From: Lamellibrachia satsuma
Taxonomy: Eukaryota > Annelida > Polychaeta > Sabellida > Siboglinidae
Assembly: GCA_033239005.1 (NCBI GenBank)
Contig: BSQZ01000061.1
Coordinates: 2,687,501-2,751,500, forward strand
Direction: 5' to 3'
DNA length: 64,000 nucleotides
Part shown: positions 23,241 through 34,645 of the stretch, piece by piece
How the letters are laid out: the number at the start of each line of letters is the position of its first letter
How positions within the stretch are numbered: position 1 is the stretch's first letter
Translations under genes and position numbers: made by a program
Notes under the pieces: generated by a model
What the model saw: the letters and a program-made list of their open reading frames with translations, nothing else
Database searches by the model: none
What the model was told of the DNA's origin: nothing

Positions 23241-24130
23241 ACAAATATATATATATATACACTGTATATATATACATATAATTAATAAAATATAATATCA
23301 AATTCCCCCCAATTGTTGCGATCATTGTTATTGGCGAATTCTTCTGTTCGATTAAATATAATTATTTTAATATTTTTCTCTCAAGCAAATGTTATTTTCC
23401 TTTATTTAACCCACCACCATGTGGACTAGTACAACCACACCTCTGGGTTCACATGACATATTTACACTTTCCCTGTGGTCAATTAAACTCATTCTGACAT
23501 TTTCTCCTTTCGGAAACTGCATACATTTATGTTTATTTATTTCATATAGCACCATATCAATATAATGCACTTAACTAGAGGTTACCGCAAATGTATCTAA
23601 CAAACACCTGCCTATAACTGTCACACTGTTTTGTCCTGGCATCACTTGATTAGCTTCACAGCCACACACAACTGTTTGTGACGGGCACATATTCAAAAGT
23701 CGTCATTGATGATTTACTTTGGTCTGGCAAAGGTCAACATGAATTCTTTATGGGAACCTGCTGGTTGGTGCACCAAGCAACCAACACCTGTGCTAGCTCG
23801 TGCCCTAGTGTTCCAACACAGACAACCGAGATGGCTTACCCCTGCTGACACAGGCACCCAGGCACATGCCTGGCCTGTTGATACAAACACCCAGGTACAT
23901 GCCCTAGCCTCAGCAGAGTGGCCACCAACTCCACTGAGGTGTCTTGTGACGTAATTGCTTTCGCAGACAATTTCGTCTCCCGGGGGAGTGTCTCAAAATT
24001 ACCCAATAATTGGAAGACGTGGAAGTTGACGTGTTGAGCTAGACTGACCAGCAACACGAATTAGAAGCCGCTGGTCACAACATGTACAGCACGTGTGAGT
24101 CGCAGCTGGTCATCAGTGAATTCGGAAAAC
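22671..24130. other. CpG-poor downstream flank, no gene seen
   Basis: The CpG-poor character continues to roughly 23.9 kb. An (AT)n array lies at 23197-23281. From 23780 to 23960 a loosely repeated CACCCAGGCACATGCC-like segment appears about twice. No exon supported. Confidence 0.4.
23197..23281. repeat. (AT)n microsatellite
   Basis: AT dinucleotide array broken by a short CGAAC segment and by single C insertions. Confidence 0.9.
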
Positions 24131-24270
24131 AACAGGAGTTGGTTGAACCTTCGGGCTCCTAAAACCTCTTTGTCGTTGGTTGAACATTCTGGTTCCTTAA
24201 ACGTCTATGTCGATGGTTGAACCGTCATGTTATTTAGACCTCTCTGCCTCTGGTTGAACCTTCTCTCCCT
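24131..24270. repeat. Degenerate tandem repeat of about 43 bp
   Basis: GGTTGAAC recurs four times with similar following sequence (TCCT/TCCTTAAA, then CTCTTTGTCG or a variant). This suggests an old tandem array. Confidence 0.6.
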
Positions 24271-24274
24271 ATCT

Positions 24275-24511
24275 GAGATAGGGAGAAGGAGAGAGAGAGA
24301 GAGAGAGAGAGAGATAGGAGAGATAGGAGAGATAGGAGAGAGTCAAACAGACAGAGAGAGAGAGGGGGGGAGAGAGCTGAGAGAGAGAGATAGGAGAGAG
24401 GAGAGAGACAAACAGACAGAGAGAGAGAGGGAGAGAAAGAAAGAGAGAGAGAGAGAGATGAGAGAGAGAAGAGAGAGAAGAGAGAGAAAGATAGGAGAGA
24501 GACAAACAGAC

Positions 24512-24552
<41 letters not shown>

Positions 24553-24688
24553 AGAGACAGAGACGGAAAGAGACAGGGAGAGACAGAGGCAAGAAGAGAC
24601 AGAGATAGACAGAGAGGAGGGACAGAGAGGAGATACAGAGAGGAGAGACGGAGAGGAGAGACAGAGAGGAGAGACAGAGAGAGAGACT
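24275..24688. repeat. (GA)n-rich polypurine tract
   Basis: About 410 bp of almost pure purine on the plus strand, made of GAGA runs separated by ACAGACAG motifs. All long frames through it are repeat translations. Mirror-symmetric purine runs of this kind can form intramolecular triplexes. Confidence 0.95.
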
Positions 24689-24781
24689 GCCTGATACACT
24701 GAAACAAGAGTCTCGTCTGCTCTGGTCACTCAGACACCGGAGTAAGCGTTATTTGGTTTGCCTTAAATTCGGTGTGCTGCA

Positions 24782-24822
24782 TGCATGGCTACATGGCTAC
24801 ATGGCTACATGGCTACATGGCA
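24782..24822. repeat. 8-bp repeat CATGGCTA
   Basis: Four to five perfect copies. A separate GGGCTTACGGC repeat (three copies) follows at 24945-24975. Confidence 0.85.
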
Positions 24823-25192
24823 GAAAACTGACGGTGCACCTAAACACAGGCCGTGTGTGCACTCGCATACACCGGATGATTGATAGAAACAGACAGAGCG
24901 ATGCGTCGGTTGCATGTTTGATCCAAACTGCAGCTGGGTGCGAGGCGGGCTTACGGCGGGCTTACGGCGGGCTTACATCACGGTTATTTATTTCGGCGTT
25001 AATTAAACACTGTGGCGTGATTTCAATCGAAAAACAGAAGAAAAATCCTGTCCATTTAAGTAACAAAAACTTACTGATCAGTTAGTATGGCTGTCATTAA
25101 AACAGAGCATTGTAGTTAAGAAACGTTAAAAGGACCATACGGAGCTTATTTACTGAACAACCACGTAGATCGACGTTATAAAACAACCGACA

Positions 25193-25256
25193 TTACTATT
25201 ATTATTAATATTATTAATGCTATTAGTATTAGTATTAATATTAGTATTATTATTAT
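25193..25256. repeat. (ATT)n-like microsatellite
   Basis: ATT/TATTA/TAG trinucleotide-type imperfect repeat. Confidence 0.8.
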
Positions 25257-25364
25257 TTCTCCCGTGAGTAAGTGACGACGCCTCTTCGCTGTGACGTGAG
25301 TGCAGGAGTCCACGGTGATTCGTTGTAACAGTTTGTCTTCCTTCTGGATATCCCACACCTCTAC

Positions 25365-25480
<116 letters not shown>

Positions 25481-25696
25481 TTTAAAAACGACCTAGATGT
25501 AATCTTCAGTTAAAACGCAATGGCACTAGTGTAACATTGAAAATGTCTTTTGTTACTACACTCAAAGAACGCTCTTTGCAACAATAAGCATTGATTTGTA
25601 TAAGTTACAGTATCAAAAGTACCATATTTAGGAGATATCCAGGGTGGGTAAGATACCCTAGGATATATCACACTGGGGAGATGTATAATACCGGCT

Positions 25697-25760
25697 CAGA
25701 TGGCGATGGCGGCTGACGATGGCGGCTAACGATGGCGGCTGACGATGGCGGCTAACGATG
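25697..25760. repeat. 13-bp GATGGCGGC repeat
   Basis: Alternating GATGGCGGCTGAC and GATGGCGGCTAAC units, four in a row. Each contains the ATGGCGGC core of YY1-type sites. Confidence 0.85.
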
Positions 25761-26052
25761 CTCGTGGACGACATGAAACCTAGCCCAGATCGATCCATGT
25801 ATTCGCTTCTGCCTGGAAGCTGATGCAGCTGTGCCGGTCATCGTCCCTCTCCATCCGTCGTCCGCCAGTTAGTATGCTTTGATAACACCCTGCCGTGATA
25901 TCACTCACTCGTCTGGGTGGGGCTATGTATGATTCTGCGATATATAAAATTAATGCACATCTTGTGATAAACAGTTCCGAAAATTCCACAGTCCAAATGT
26001 TTGATTAGCAACATGACATCCCATAAAAGATTCCGTTGTCAAGTCGGAATGG

Positions 26053-26129
26053 ATGTCGCATTGTCACGTATACACTACAATGATATTATTATGTCGCATT
26101 GTCACGTATACACTACGATGATATTATTA
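26053..26129. repeat. 38-bp tandem duplication
   Basis: Two copies, starting at 26053 and 26091, of a unit beginning ATGTCGCATTGTCACGTATA. They differ at one base in the overlap. Confidence 0.9.
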
Positions 26130-26485
26130 GTTTGTTTAAGATTTGTTTACCCAAAATCCACAAAATTAGCGAGTTTTCGAACGTACAGAAAAGAACAAAC
26201 AACAGCCTCGTTGCCCTGTGGAGGTCCATGCAGCCAAACCGATGTAAACATTCGTAGATGTTTAATTGCACAGTTTTGGACCATACAGGCGTATTAATGC
26301 GCTTCAGCACTATATTACGAGTCTCATCTTCCAAGCTCTAACATATATTTTTTATAGCAATATTGTACTCCAAATTGGCAGATCGCAAAGGTGGCGACGT
26401 CGTATGTACACCCTTTATTCTTGGACAAATTGTCGATGGACGAACTAATAAAAAAGTTACACTTGGTAACTAAAATAGTTGCTGC

Positions 26486-26906
26486 CTATCAGGCATTAGT
26501 GCAAATAAGTTAAGCTATCCCTCGGGCATTAGTGCAAATAAGTTAAGCTATCCCTCGGGTATTAGTGCAAATAAGTTAAGCTCTCTCTCGGGCATTAGTG
26601 CAAATAAGTTATGCTATCCCTCGGGTATTAGTGCAAATAAGTTAAGCTATCCTTCGAGTATTAGTGCAAATAAGTTAAGCTATCCTTCGAGTATTAGTGC
26701 AAATAAGTTAAGCTATCCCTCGGGTATTAGTGCAAATAAGTTAAGCTATCCTTCGAGTATTAGTGCAAATAAGTTAAGCTATCCCTCGGGTATTAGTGCA
26801 AATAAGTTAAGCTATCCCTCGAGTATTAGTGCAACTAAGTTAAGCTATCCCTCGGGTATTAGTGCAAATAAGTTAAGCAATTCCTCGGGTATTGAGATAA
26901 GTTAAA
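26486..26906. repeat. 33-bp minisatellite, about 12-13 copies
   Basis: The unit contains TTAGTGCAAATAAGTTAAGC. Unit variants differ at CCTCGGG / CTTCGAG and are interspersed in blocks. Each unit holds an ATGCAAAT-like octamer (GTGCAAAT). Confidence 0.95.
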
Positions 26907-28150
26907 CAAATAACTATTAAAAAATTCCATCTGGTAACTACAATAGCTGTCCCTGGGAAATACGTTAACCCGTGTGGGAGACCCAGTTACGTAGTTTGTT
27001 ATGCCATGTCACGAGCTGTCAATAACCTTTCTAATTTGTATTATTAATACTACTTTACAGACGTACAATAAATCCCTGGTCGATAATAATGTATATAGCC
27101 GTGCTTATGTACTAATTGTGGGACTAGGCATCAACGGACCAGGCCGTTTGGACCTGTTGTCTTGCATTGAGACGGCGTCGTGGTCAAATGCGGTCTACCA
27201 AGTGAATCTCTCAATCGTTCCACGATCCTTGACAACGTGTTCTCGCTGTGCATGCCCAACTAGCCGTCGACTAGGCAAACATCAGCAGAACGCCATCTTT
27301 TATAGACGGTGTTCATCCTCGGTCGCATCGTTAACGAGCAAGCATCAAACTTGACGCATGTGGTCGACTTGGGGTCTGTGGTTAGTGTTTGGTTAGCCGC
27401 CGTGGTGGCAATCTGTCAGCTGACCTCATCAGCCGGGCGGCCGTGTCGACGGGGTGTTGGAGACCGTGGCCCTCTGCCGACGGCGTTACGTCATCAAACG
27501 CCGGCCGGGTATTCTGGGCGTGAGAAGTAACAGCGACGAGCAACTGGACGAGGTGCAGACGTGGAGATTGTGCTGGCTACACGGTGGTGCATGGGTGGCG
27601 CTGATCTATGCTGACAGGCGGTGGTGCGTGGTTCTGGGGCTCGGGGACAGCTGACTATGGTCAGACTACGTTTAATCCGTCAAACCTACATCCCGCACTG
27701 GGGTTGGACTGCGGGTTTCTCAAAACCAACTGTTTTTCTGCTCCCAAACCGACATTTGTGATCATTTGTCTTGGCAGTTACGGCTACTGCTGTTGACCTG
27801 TGTAATTCAACATGATATTTAGCATAACTACTTACACGATGATACGATTTCAACAGCACGTTGTGTGGTACGTGTCTACGTACGCATCAAACGTGTAAAA
27901 TGATGAATTCGTAAAACGACCCCTGAGATGACACGCTGCGTGGCACGTTTCCAAGTTGTCCGACACATACCGTGCGACGAGGCGGCCTTGGGGCTCGCCC
28001 ACATTCTATACTACATATACAATGTAAAATGTTCTACGTACGATAAAGCACGTTCACTGGACCGTCAAAGTCGCAGTCACCCAGACCGTGACGCCTGCGA
28101 GCGCTGAACCCGTCCAGCCTCGCCGACAACGATGTTAGAATTATAGGTGC
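26907..28150. other. CpG-rich intergenic stretch, no gene supported
   Basis: Several overlapping frames of 60-117 codons occur between 27001 and 27796 because of raised GC content. None shows a motif or a good exon boundary pair. Confidence 0.4.
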
Positions 28151-28364
28151 TTAAAGGGGTGCTTCAGTTCCCCTTTAAAGGGGTGCTTCAGTTCCCCTTT
28201 AATCAATTCGATTTTTTTAGTCTCATTTCAAATTAATTTTGCAAAAAAACAAACCTGCCTAGTATCCACTGCAACATGCCAGCTCGTCTGTGTAACTTTT
28301 GTGTGTAGTTTTTGTGAAATCATCAGATAAAGTATTAAATTAGTTAATGCTGGTTCAAGTACAG
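28151..28364 (-). mobile_element. Truncated inverted copy of TTAA-bounded repeat A, with duplicated terminal hairpin
   Basis: Reverse complement of the right-hand 200 bp of the repeats at 29765-30272 and 51024-51535. It shares the CAGTGGATACTAGGCAGGTT block and the AATTAATTTGAAATGAGAC block. Its terminal segment TTAAAGGGGTGCTTCAGTTC is followed by CCCCTTT and is present twice in tandem. TTAAAGGGG pairs with CCCCTTTAA around a 10-nt loop, so the end is two adjacent hairpins. The left half of the element is missing. Confidence 0.85.
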
Positions 28365-28970
28365 GGACACCCGGTAGTGCATAGGTGGCGCTGGTGTCCA
28401 CGGGCACCGAGTGGAACAGACGTATATATTTTTATTTTACATTTAGAACAATTATAGTCCCCACTTTTCGGTCCGTGCTGTGCACACTGTAATATCATTT
28501 ATAACGGCGAATCGTCTACCACCGACCTTATTTTGAAATGATAGTGTGGGCCTGGTTAGGTATTCCCCTGGGACGATGGCCTTCTCAATCGGCCAACTAG
28601 ACGCGTTCTCACGCGGCCAACCCGCCTACCGTGGCGTCGCCAGCGCTGTCACCCCTCGGGGGTGCATCACGGCGCTGTTACCCCTCGGGGGGCATCCGAT
28701 CAGTACATCGGTTACGCTCGGATGGCATAATCGGCCATCTATATTGCCAACACCCCGGGTGAGTGGGCAGTTTCGGCAGACAATGGTTGTCCGAGGCTGT
28801 TCAAGTAAATGACAGTGGGTAATGAAATGTGGGGGTGTCTGAACTACAGGTGTTGGTCATCGTTGTTTCCCACAGTTCAGTTCTTCTTGGTCCGTCTCAT
28901 GTATTGGCATAAGCTGAGACACGTCGCGCTTTTTAGGTACATATTTCGTTTTTGTTTTTTACGTTATGGT
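28365..28970. other. No gene seen
   Basis: Intergenic. A short local duplication around ACCCCTCGGGGG lies at 28648-28693. Confidence 0.4.
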
Positions 28971-29465
28971 TCAAGTCGCTCTATGAATATAATTTATATA
29001 AATATAGTGCATCCAGAGACATCGCACACGCGTATCAATTCGCGATAGGTTATCACTGAAAAATATCACAGAAACGATATCCAGGGAATATCGACCCCGA
29101 GTGCTGTCAAACCGTTCAGCTTTGTCGGTGTGATAAAACACAGACCGCGCGAATATCGATTCGTTCACGTCGTAATACGTGCGTTGCACAAAAGACGCCG
29201 GCCCAGAGAGTTCAAACAATAATACACACGTCGGTGGAACGTATCGGTCGACAGACGCGTGGGATCTGTAATCATTTCCATCTGTCCCGTGATATAGTAT
29301 GTTTTTATCCCGTCCAGGTACGGCAGCGCTGATATTTGTATGGCCTTGACCTTGGCGGAATTGGCAACTGGCCAGGCGAACTTGCCGCGAGTATTTGGGC
29401 CAACGTGTGTGGTTTGCCGGTACACTTCCCCTGCCACGGTTATATGTCAGATATATTTGGACCAT
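28971..29465 (-). CDS. Hypothetical ORF of uncertain reality
   Basis: A minus-strand frame of 164 codons overlaps a second minus-strand frame (29165-29437, 90 codons, including KVKAIQISALPYLDGIKTYY and ITDPTRLSTDTFHRRVYYC). Both read somewhat like protein and have moderately GC-rich third positions. They cannot both be coding over the same bases, and neither has a recognised motif or clear splice sites. I record the region as possibly coding on the minus strand only. Confidence 0.15.
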   Translation of the reverse strand: MVQIYLTYNRGRGSVPANHTRWPKYSRQVRLASCQFRQGQGHTNISAAVPGRDKNILYHGTDGNDYRSHASVDRYVPPTCVLLFELSGPASFVQRTYYDVNESIFARSVFYHTDKAERFDSTRGRYSLDIVSVIFFSDNLSRIDTRVRCLWMHYIYINYIHRAT

Positions 29466-29764
29466 TCGTCTGTATTTCGAGACTCTTAATGCTCATCTGT
29501 TGCAAAAATTTACGGTCAATTGCGTAAATAGCACACGCCTGAGCATCACCAGTTACTTTAGCCATATGTTTAACCGCAGGTCCTGCGTTCACGCATGTAG
29601 GCTATACACGGCACGCCATCAACATATGCCAAAACACAGATTTAGACGGATTTAACTGGTTAAACACACACTTGTGCGCCGTGTGAGCCTGCATTCTCGA
29701 CTGAGAGGCTCCGGTGTCGAATCGTCTTGTTGTCTGGGCAGTTGCCCTAATTCAACCAGCTACA

Positions 29765-30272
29765 TTAAAACTGCTTCCTCGACTGATTTAGCCTAATCGC
29801 AAATCTGGTTGATTGGTGTCCAAATATGTAGTGCATGAATCGTTTATGTAACATCCACAGTTGACTTAATAAAAAAATGCCTTTTTTTCAAATCATCGAA
29901 AGAATGGACTTTAGTCGTTAGATCTGGTAAGGATCAAAATAGTGGATATCAAAAATGGTAAACACTGTGTGGATCAATGCTGATCATGGACGTGACCTCC
30001 ATCCTCTCGTCAATAACATGACAAAGTTAAAAAATGTCACCAAGGAACAAAATCGTATTTTTTCAGCATTTCGATTTTCACACCAGTAAATGCTTGAACA
30101 AGCATTAACTAATTTAATAGTTCGTCTGATGATTTCACACAAAAAAAACTACATACAAAAGTTGCACAAACGAGCTAGCATGTTGTAGTGGATACTAGGT
30201 AGGTTTGGTTTTTCGCAAACTTAATTTGAAATGAGACTAGCAACAAAAACCGAATTGATTAAGCACCTTTAA
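29765..30272 (+). mobile_element. TTAA-bounded dispersed repeat A, full-length copy 1 (508 bp)
   Basis: Collinear with 51024-51535 over its entire length with high identity and small indels. Both copies start and end exactly at TTAA. The ends form a short imperfect inverted repeat (left TTAAAACTGCTT; right, reverse-complemented, TTAAAGGTGCTT). No coding frame, so non-autonomous. TTAA target sites are known for piggyBac-type transposons, but the element is not assigned to that superfamily here. The block TAGTGGATACTAGGTAGGTT is the best conserved part across all four copies in the window. Confidence 0.85.
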
Positions 30273-30840
30273 CGAATAACGTATAATCAGTAACGTATGG
30301 AATTGTAGTGTTGCTGAATGCTTCATAGATAATTCTAGTTGGGTTGGAATGAATAGGTCTGCAAGGGGTGAAATGCAAAGCCCTTTGCGTGCGTGCGTGC
30401 GTGTGCGCATGGAAGTTAACGAACTGTTTGCCAGTAATATTGGTTTGTTATGGATATGGCCGTCACTAAATTGTCTGAGTATTGTTATTTTCACGTGATA
30501 TAAGGTAAATGTGACATTAGTTATGAGAACATTCAAGGACACATATCGACGAAACTGTATGATTTACGAATCCCGTAGCTCGTTATGGTCTACTAATGTT
30601 AGAAATGACGGTCGCTGGAAATAATGGTCGTCGCACTTCCGACTGATTTGTGATTTACACAAACACTCAACTGTGTAGGAATTTTTGTAGGTTATAATTC
30701 GCCGTCTGCTGCAGTATTAAATTATTACACGTCGTTTACTACTTGGCGCTCATGTTGACTGACCGTGGGTGCTCAGTTTGAAACAAGATGTTCTCGAGAC
30801 AGCGTTTAAACAAACATACAGACAGACAGACAGACATACG
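30273..30840. other. No gene seen
   Basis: Intergenic. Short (GTGC)n near 30388 and (ACAG)n at 30817-30836. Confidence 0.4.
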
Positions 30841-30970
30841 TATATAATTATTTAATTAAATTACAACTAACTCAGAAATTCTCCAATTAAATTAAATTAA
30901 CCTCAGAAATTTCTCAGGTCAATTAAATTAAATTAACAATTAATTTTAATTCAATTAACATTTGACAATT
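30841..30970. repeat. AATTAAATTAA-rich tract (left edge of CpG-poor block)
   Basis: Imperfect pentanucleotide AATTA repeats separated by CCTCAGAAATTTCTCAGG, itself a small palindrome. It shares the 18-mer AATTAAATTAAATTAACC (30885-30902) with the tract at 34461-34478. Confidence 0.8.
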
Positions 30971-31644
30971 AAATCATATGTTGGTATAAATGTTTACACA
31001 TCTAAAGCATTTCTAACATCACAAAGACACAAGAAATGTGTTTTGTAACTATATTGGAAAGAGATTTGCTCATACAATATTTAAATGCCAAAACATTTCT
31101 TCGTGGGGCTTTTGACCACATTTTAAAAGTTGTAGATACTTGTTAAAAAGTATTATTTTTATCTGAAAGGATTGAAAAGTTGTGGCTGAAGATTTGCAGG
31201 TGGGATGGTTTCCTCCTATATTCAAACACCAAATTAACAAAACCTGGCAACTACATACATCATTTATATGCACCAAGTTGGTGTGTATGCAGTGTCTTAC
31301 ACTAAATCATTATGTTTCCCATTTACACACTTGAATTTAAATATGTATACACTATTTTTATGCATCACTAGAACTGGCATGCTTTTGATTTAAGCTGGCA
31401 CTGTAAAAGATCCCAGACTGAAGCTATATTACCTTTCTCTACATATCCCCATTAACGGTTATATGTACACATAAACATTATAGATGCATAGGTCTAATGG
31501 CCACATAGGTCAACTTGACTGCAAGTTGCCAGCCCCAAATGTTTACTTTAACAAGATTTAACAAGATTTGCCATCCAAGCCAAAGGCCCAGATGGCAAGT
31601 GGACAAGGAAGCCATTGGCTTATCGAGAGTCCAACAATGTTCAC
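30971..31644. other. CpG-poor sequence, probably retroelement 3' UTR in part
   Basis: In minus orientation this follows the retroelement stop codon. A doubled AAATCTTGTT (31551-31570) may be the short tandem tail with which CR1-like elements end. The remainder is unassigned. Confidence 0.35.
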
Positions 31645-34130
31645 CTACTTATAACCCGCCCTCCTGAGATATGTGTCAACCTTGTTTTTAAACATATTCA
31701 CGCTGCTAGCAGTTACACAATCTGTAGACAATTTGTTCCATTCATTTATTGTCCTCTGTGAGAACGAGTGCTTCCTGATGTCCAATCTACATTGATCCTT
31801 TACTAATTTTACCTCATGTCCTCTAGTTCTGCTATCCTTCTTGAGTGAGAAAAACATATTTCTATCAATATTTTCATACCCATTCAATATCTTAAAAACT
31901 TCAATCTGATCTCCTCTTAACCTCCTTGTCTCTAGAGTTGTTAAATCACATTCTTGCAGGCGTTCTTCATAACTAAGGTCTCTAAGTTCTGGAATCATTT
32001 TAGTTGCTCTCCTTTGTATGCGTTCAAGCGTATCTATATCCTTCTTACGATATGGTCTCCATGCTTGTATAAAGTATTCTAAATGAGGTCTAACTATTGC
32101 TTTATAAAGAGGTATAATTAATTTTTTCCCTTGTATGTTATGTTTCTTCTAATCAATCCAAGAATTTGATTACCCTTTGAAGCTGCAATACCACACTGCT
32201 CTGAAACTTTCATATCAGCGCTTATTGTAACTCCTAAGTCCTTTTCTTTTACAGTAGTACCCAGAACAGTATCTCCCATTTTACAGTTTACATTCAAGTT
32301 CCCATGTCCTGTATGTAGGCATTTACATTTCCCAAAATTGAACAGCATCTGCCATTTCTCAGACCATTTCACTAATCTGTCTAGATCGTTTTGTAAATGT
32401 TGTTTATCAGTATTAACCTTTCTAAACAGTTTTGTGTCATCCGCAAATTTCAGTACGTTACTTGTTATACTGTCGTCCAAGTCATTGATATAAATTAAGA
32501 ATAATATAGGTCCTAATACTGATCCTTGAGGTACCCCACTCAAAACCGATTTCCAATTTGAAACTTCTCCATCTAGTACAACTCGTTGTCTTCTGTCAGT
32601 CAGCCATTGTTCTACTCAGTCAGTTATGCTATCCCCGATACCATGTGCTTTTAATTTAAGTAGCAATCTTTGATGTGGCACTTTGTCAAAAGCTTTCTGA
32701 AAATCTAAGTAGATAATATCTACTGGCGATCCCACGTCTATCCACTTAGTGATTTCTTCCAAAAAACATAACATATTTGTTAAGCATGACCTCGCTTTAA
32801 GGAATCCATGTTGAAATGAATTTAATAATTCATGCTTAACGAGGAAGTCCACCATTTGGTCTTTAATTAACCTTTCTAATAATTTACAATTCACTGACGT
32901 TAAACTCACTGGTCTGTAATTCTCTGACTTATTTCTCGAACCCTTTTTAAATAATGGTATGATGTTTGTTTCTTTCCATTCAAACGGAACAACTCCCTCT
33001 TTTAATGACAAGTTGAATACTCTTGCAAGTGGTATACCGATTTGATCTACTGTTTCCATTAGTAATTTTGGAGGAATCCCATCCACTCCCGGTGATTTGT
33101 TATCCTTCATTGCCTTTATTTTCTTAGCTACCAATTCTGGAGTTACAACTAACGGTCCTAAATAGTCAGATTTAGCCCCCTGAAATTTAGCATCAGCAAC
33201 TCGTAATGAACTAATATCTTCTTTGGTAAACACTGAACTGAAGTAACCATTTAGGTCTTCCGCCATTAAAAACCTCTGTGATATTATATATCCAGCACTG
33301 TCTTCTAGAGGTCCAACCTTGTCTTGTACGTTTTGTTTACTGCTGACATATGCATAAAAACTCTTGCTGTCATTTTTTATGTTACATGCCAGTTTTTGCT
33401 CATAGTTTCTTTTAGATTGTCTGATTTCAGTTGTAGCTGCATTAAGTGCCTCTTTGTATTTTGCATAGTCTTCTTCCTTTCTGGTACGCCTATAAACCCT
33501 CCACATAGTTTGTTTTAGCATTATTTTTCTAATTGCCTCTTTTGACAAGTGTTTCTTTCTACACCGTTTTCCTTGTTTTTGGAAGGGAACAAATTTATCG
33601 ATGATACTCTCAATTTCATATTTTAGAATATTCCAACATTCAATTGCGGTCTTATTCATCAGCATGTTATTCCAATCTAGCTTTGCTAAGTATTTTCTCA
33701 TATCTTTGTAGTTACCTTTGTGGAAGTTTCTCTTGTACGTTTTCTTATTTTTACTTTCTGATTTTACATTGATGTCAAAATGTATTTGATTATGGTCACT
33801 ATTACCCAATGGTTCAAATATTTTTACATTGTCCACTAATTCTTTTTGTGATGACAAAACTATATCTAATACATTTTCTCCCCTGGTTGGTTCTAGTACG
33901 TGCTCAGTAAGAAAGCTATCCTGGATTAAACATAGAAATTGTTGATCCTCAATCCCTGTGCTCTCTAGAGAATTCCATTGTATGTGTCTATGGTTAAAAT
34001 CTCCCATTATGATACATTCCCCTTTACTAACTTCCTTTATAGCATTTTTTATTTTTGTGTTGTCCTCTTCGTTTATGTTTGGACTTCGGTAAACTAATCC
34101 AATAGTTAATTTTGAATTTCCTGAAACAAT
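31645..34130 (-). pseudogene. 5'-truncated CR1-like non-LTR retrotransposon (endonuclease-reverse transcriptase)
   Basis: The frame enters in the endonuclease domain (LTIGLVYRSPN, then IIMGDFNHRHIQW). It continues through the linker into a reverse transcriptase: SPGVDGIPPKLL, NYRPVSLTS, YLDFQKAFDKVPHQRLL, SGVPQGSVLGPILFLIYIND, and the catalytic FADDTKLF with two Asp. It ends in the CR1-style tail (RRLRGDQIEVFKILNGY, TINEWNKLS). Two lesions break it. One is an in-frame TGA at 32616-32618, where related elements have a Trp. The other is a one-base deletion in an A-run at 32122-32127, after which the frame resumes. On the 5' side an in-frame TAA lies at about 34130, where homology stops, so most of the endonuclease is absent. 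Few lesions imply a young dead copy. The clade call (CR1 group) rests on motif style. Confidence 0.9.
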
Positions 34131-34451
34131 TTAAACAGAGCTTTGAAGAAGCCAATATTAGCCATCAACTTACCACCCTACCAGAAGATATTATATTATT
34201 GTCTACGCCTTCCCTCCAATTCACATGAGCCTGAATGACCAGCCTACCCCAATTGGTACAGTGTCTATGTGCTCTGTGATGTTCTCCCTCCCATTCACAC
34301 AGTCCTGAACCTGATCTCTCTCAGTCTAGTGGCTCGAATAGTGACTGCATACATTCTGAAAACACCTGGATAACATGGCTGTGAACTATCCAGTAATATT
34401 GCTAACTGTTAAATGAACACTGAATTTGTGTGAGTTAATTGGGAATTTGTC
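34131..34451. other. CpG-poor sequence between retroelement and AATTA tract
   Basis: No coding frame. Low CpG like the retroelement, so it may belong to an older element into which the retroelement inserted. Confidence 0.3.
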
Positions 34452-34590
34452 AATAAATAAAATTAAATTAAATTAACCATTTTTGGCAAAGTTAATTAAT
34501 TAAATTAAATTAGCCTTTGGGAAAGTTAATTAATTAAATTAACTTAATTGAGTTAACTAAATTAACAAATTCACAATTGAAATTAACCCA
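34452..34590. repeat. AATTAAATTAA-rich tract (right edge of CpG-poor block)
   Basis: Repeated AATTAAATTAAATTA blocks separated by CCATTTTTGGCAAAGTT and GCCTTTGGGAAAGTT. Mirrors the tract at 30841-30970 in composition and shares an 18-mer in direct orientation. Confidence 0.8.
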
Positions 34591-34604
34591 TGCCTCATAC
34601 ATGC

Positions 34605-34605
34605 T

Positions 34606-34645
<40 letters not shown>

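Noticed and set aside
24227..24729. Arg/Glu-rich and Ser/Leu-rich ORFs on both strands
   Set aside because: They translate a GA/CT tract and have no composition outside the repeat.
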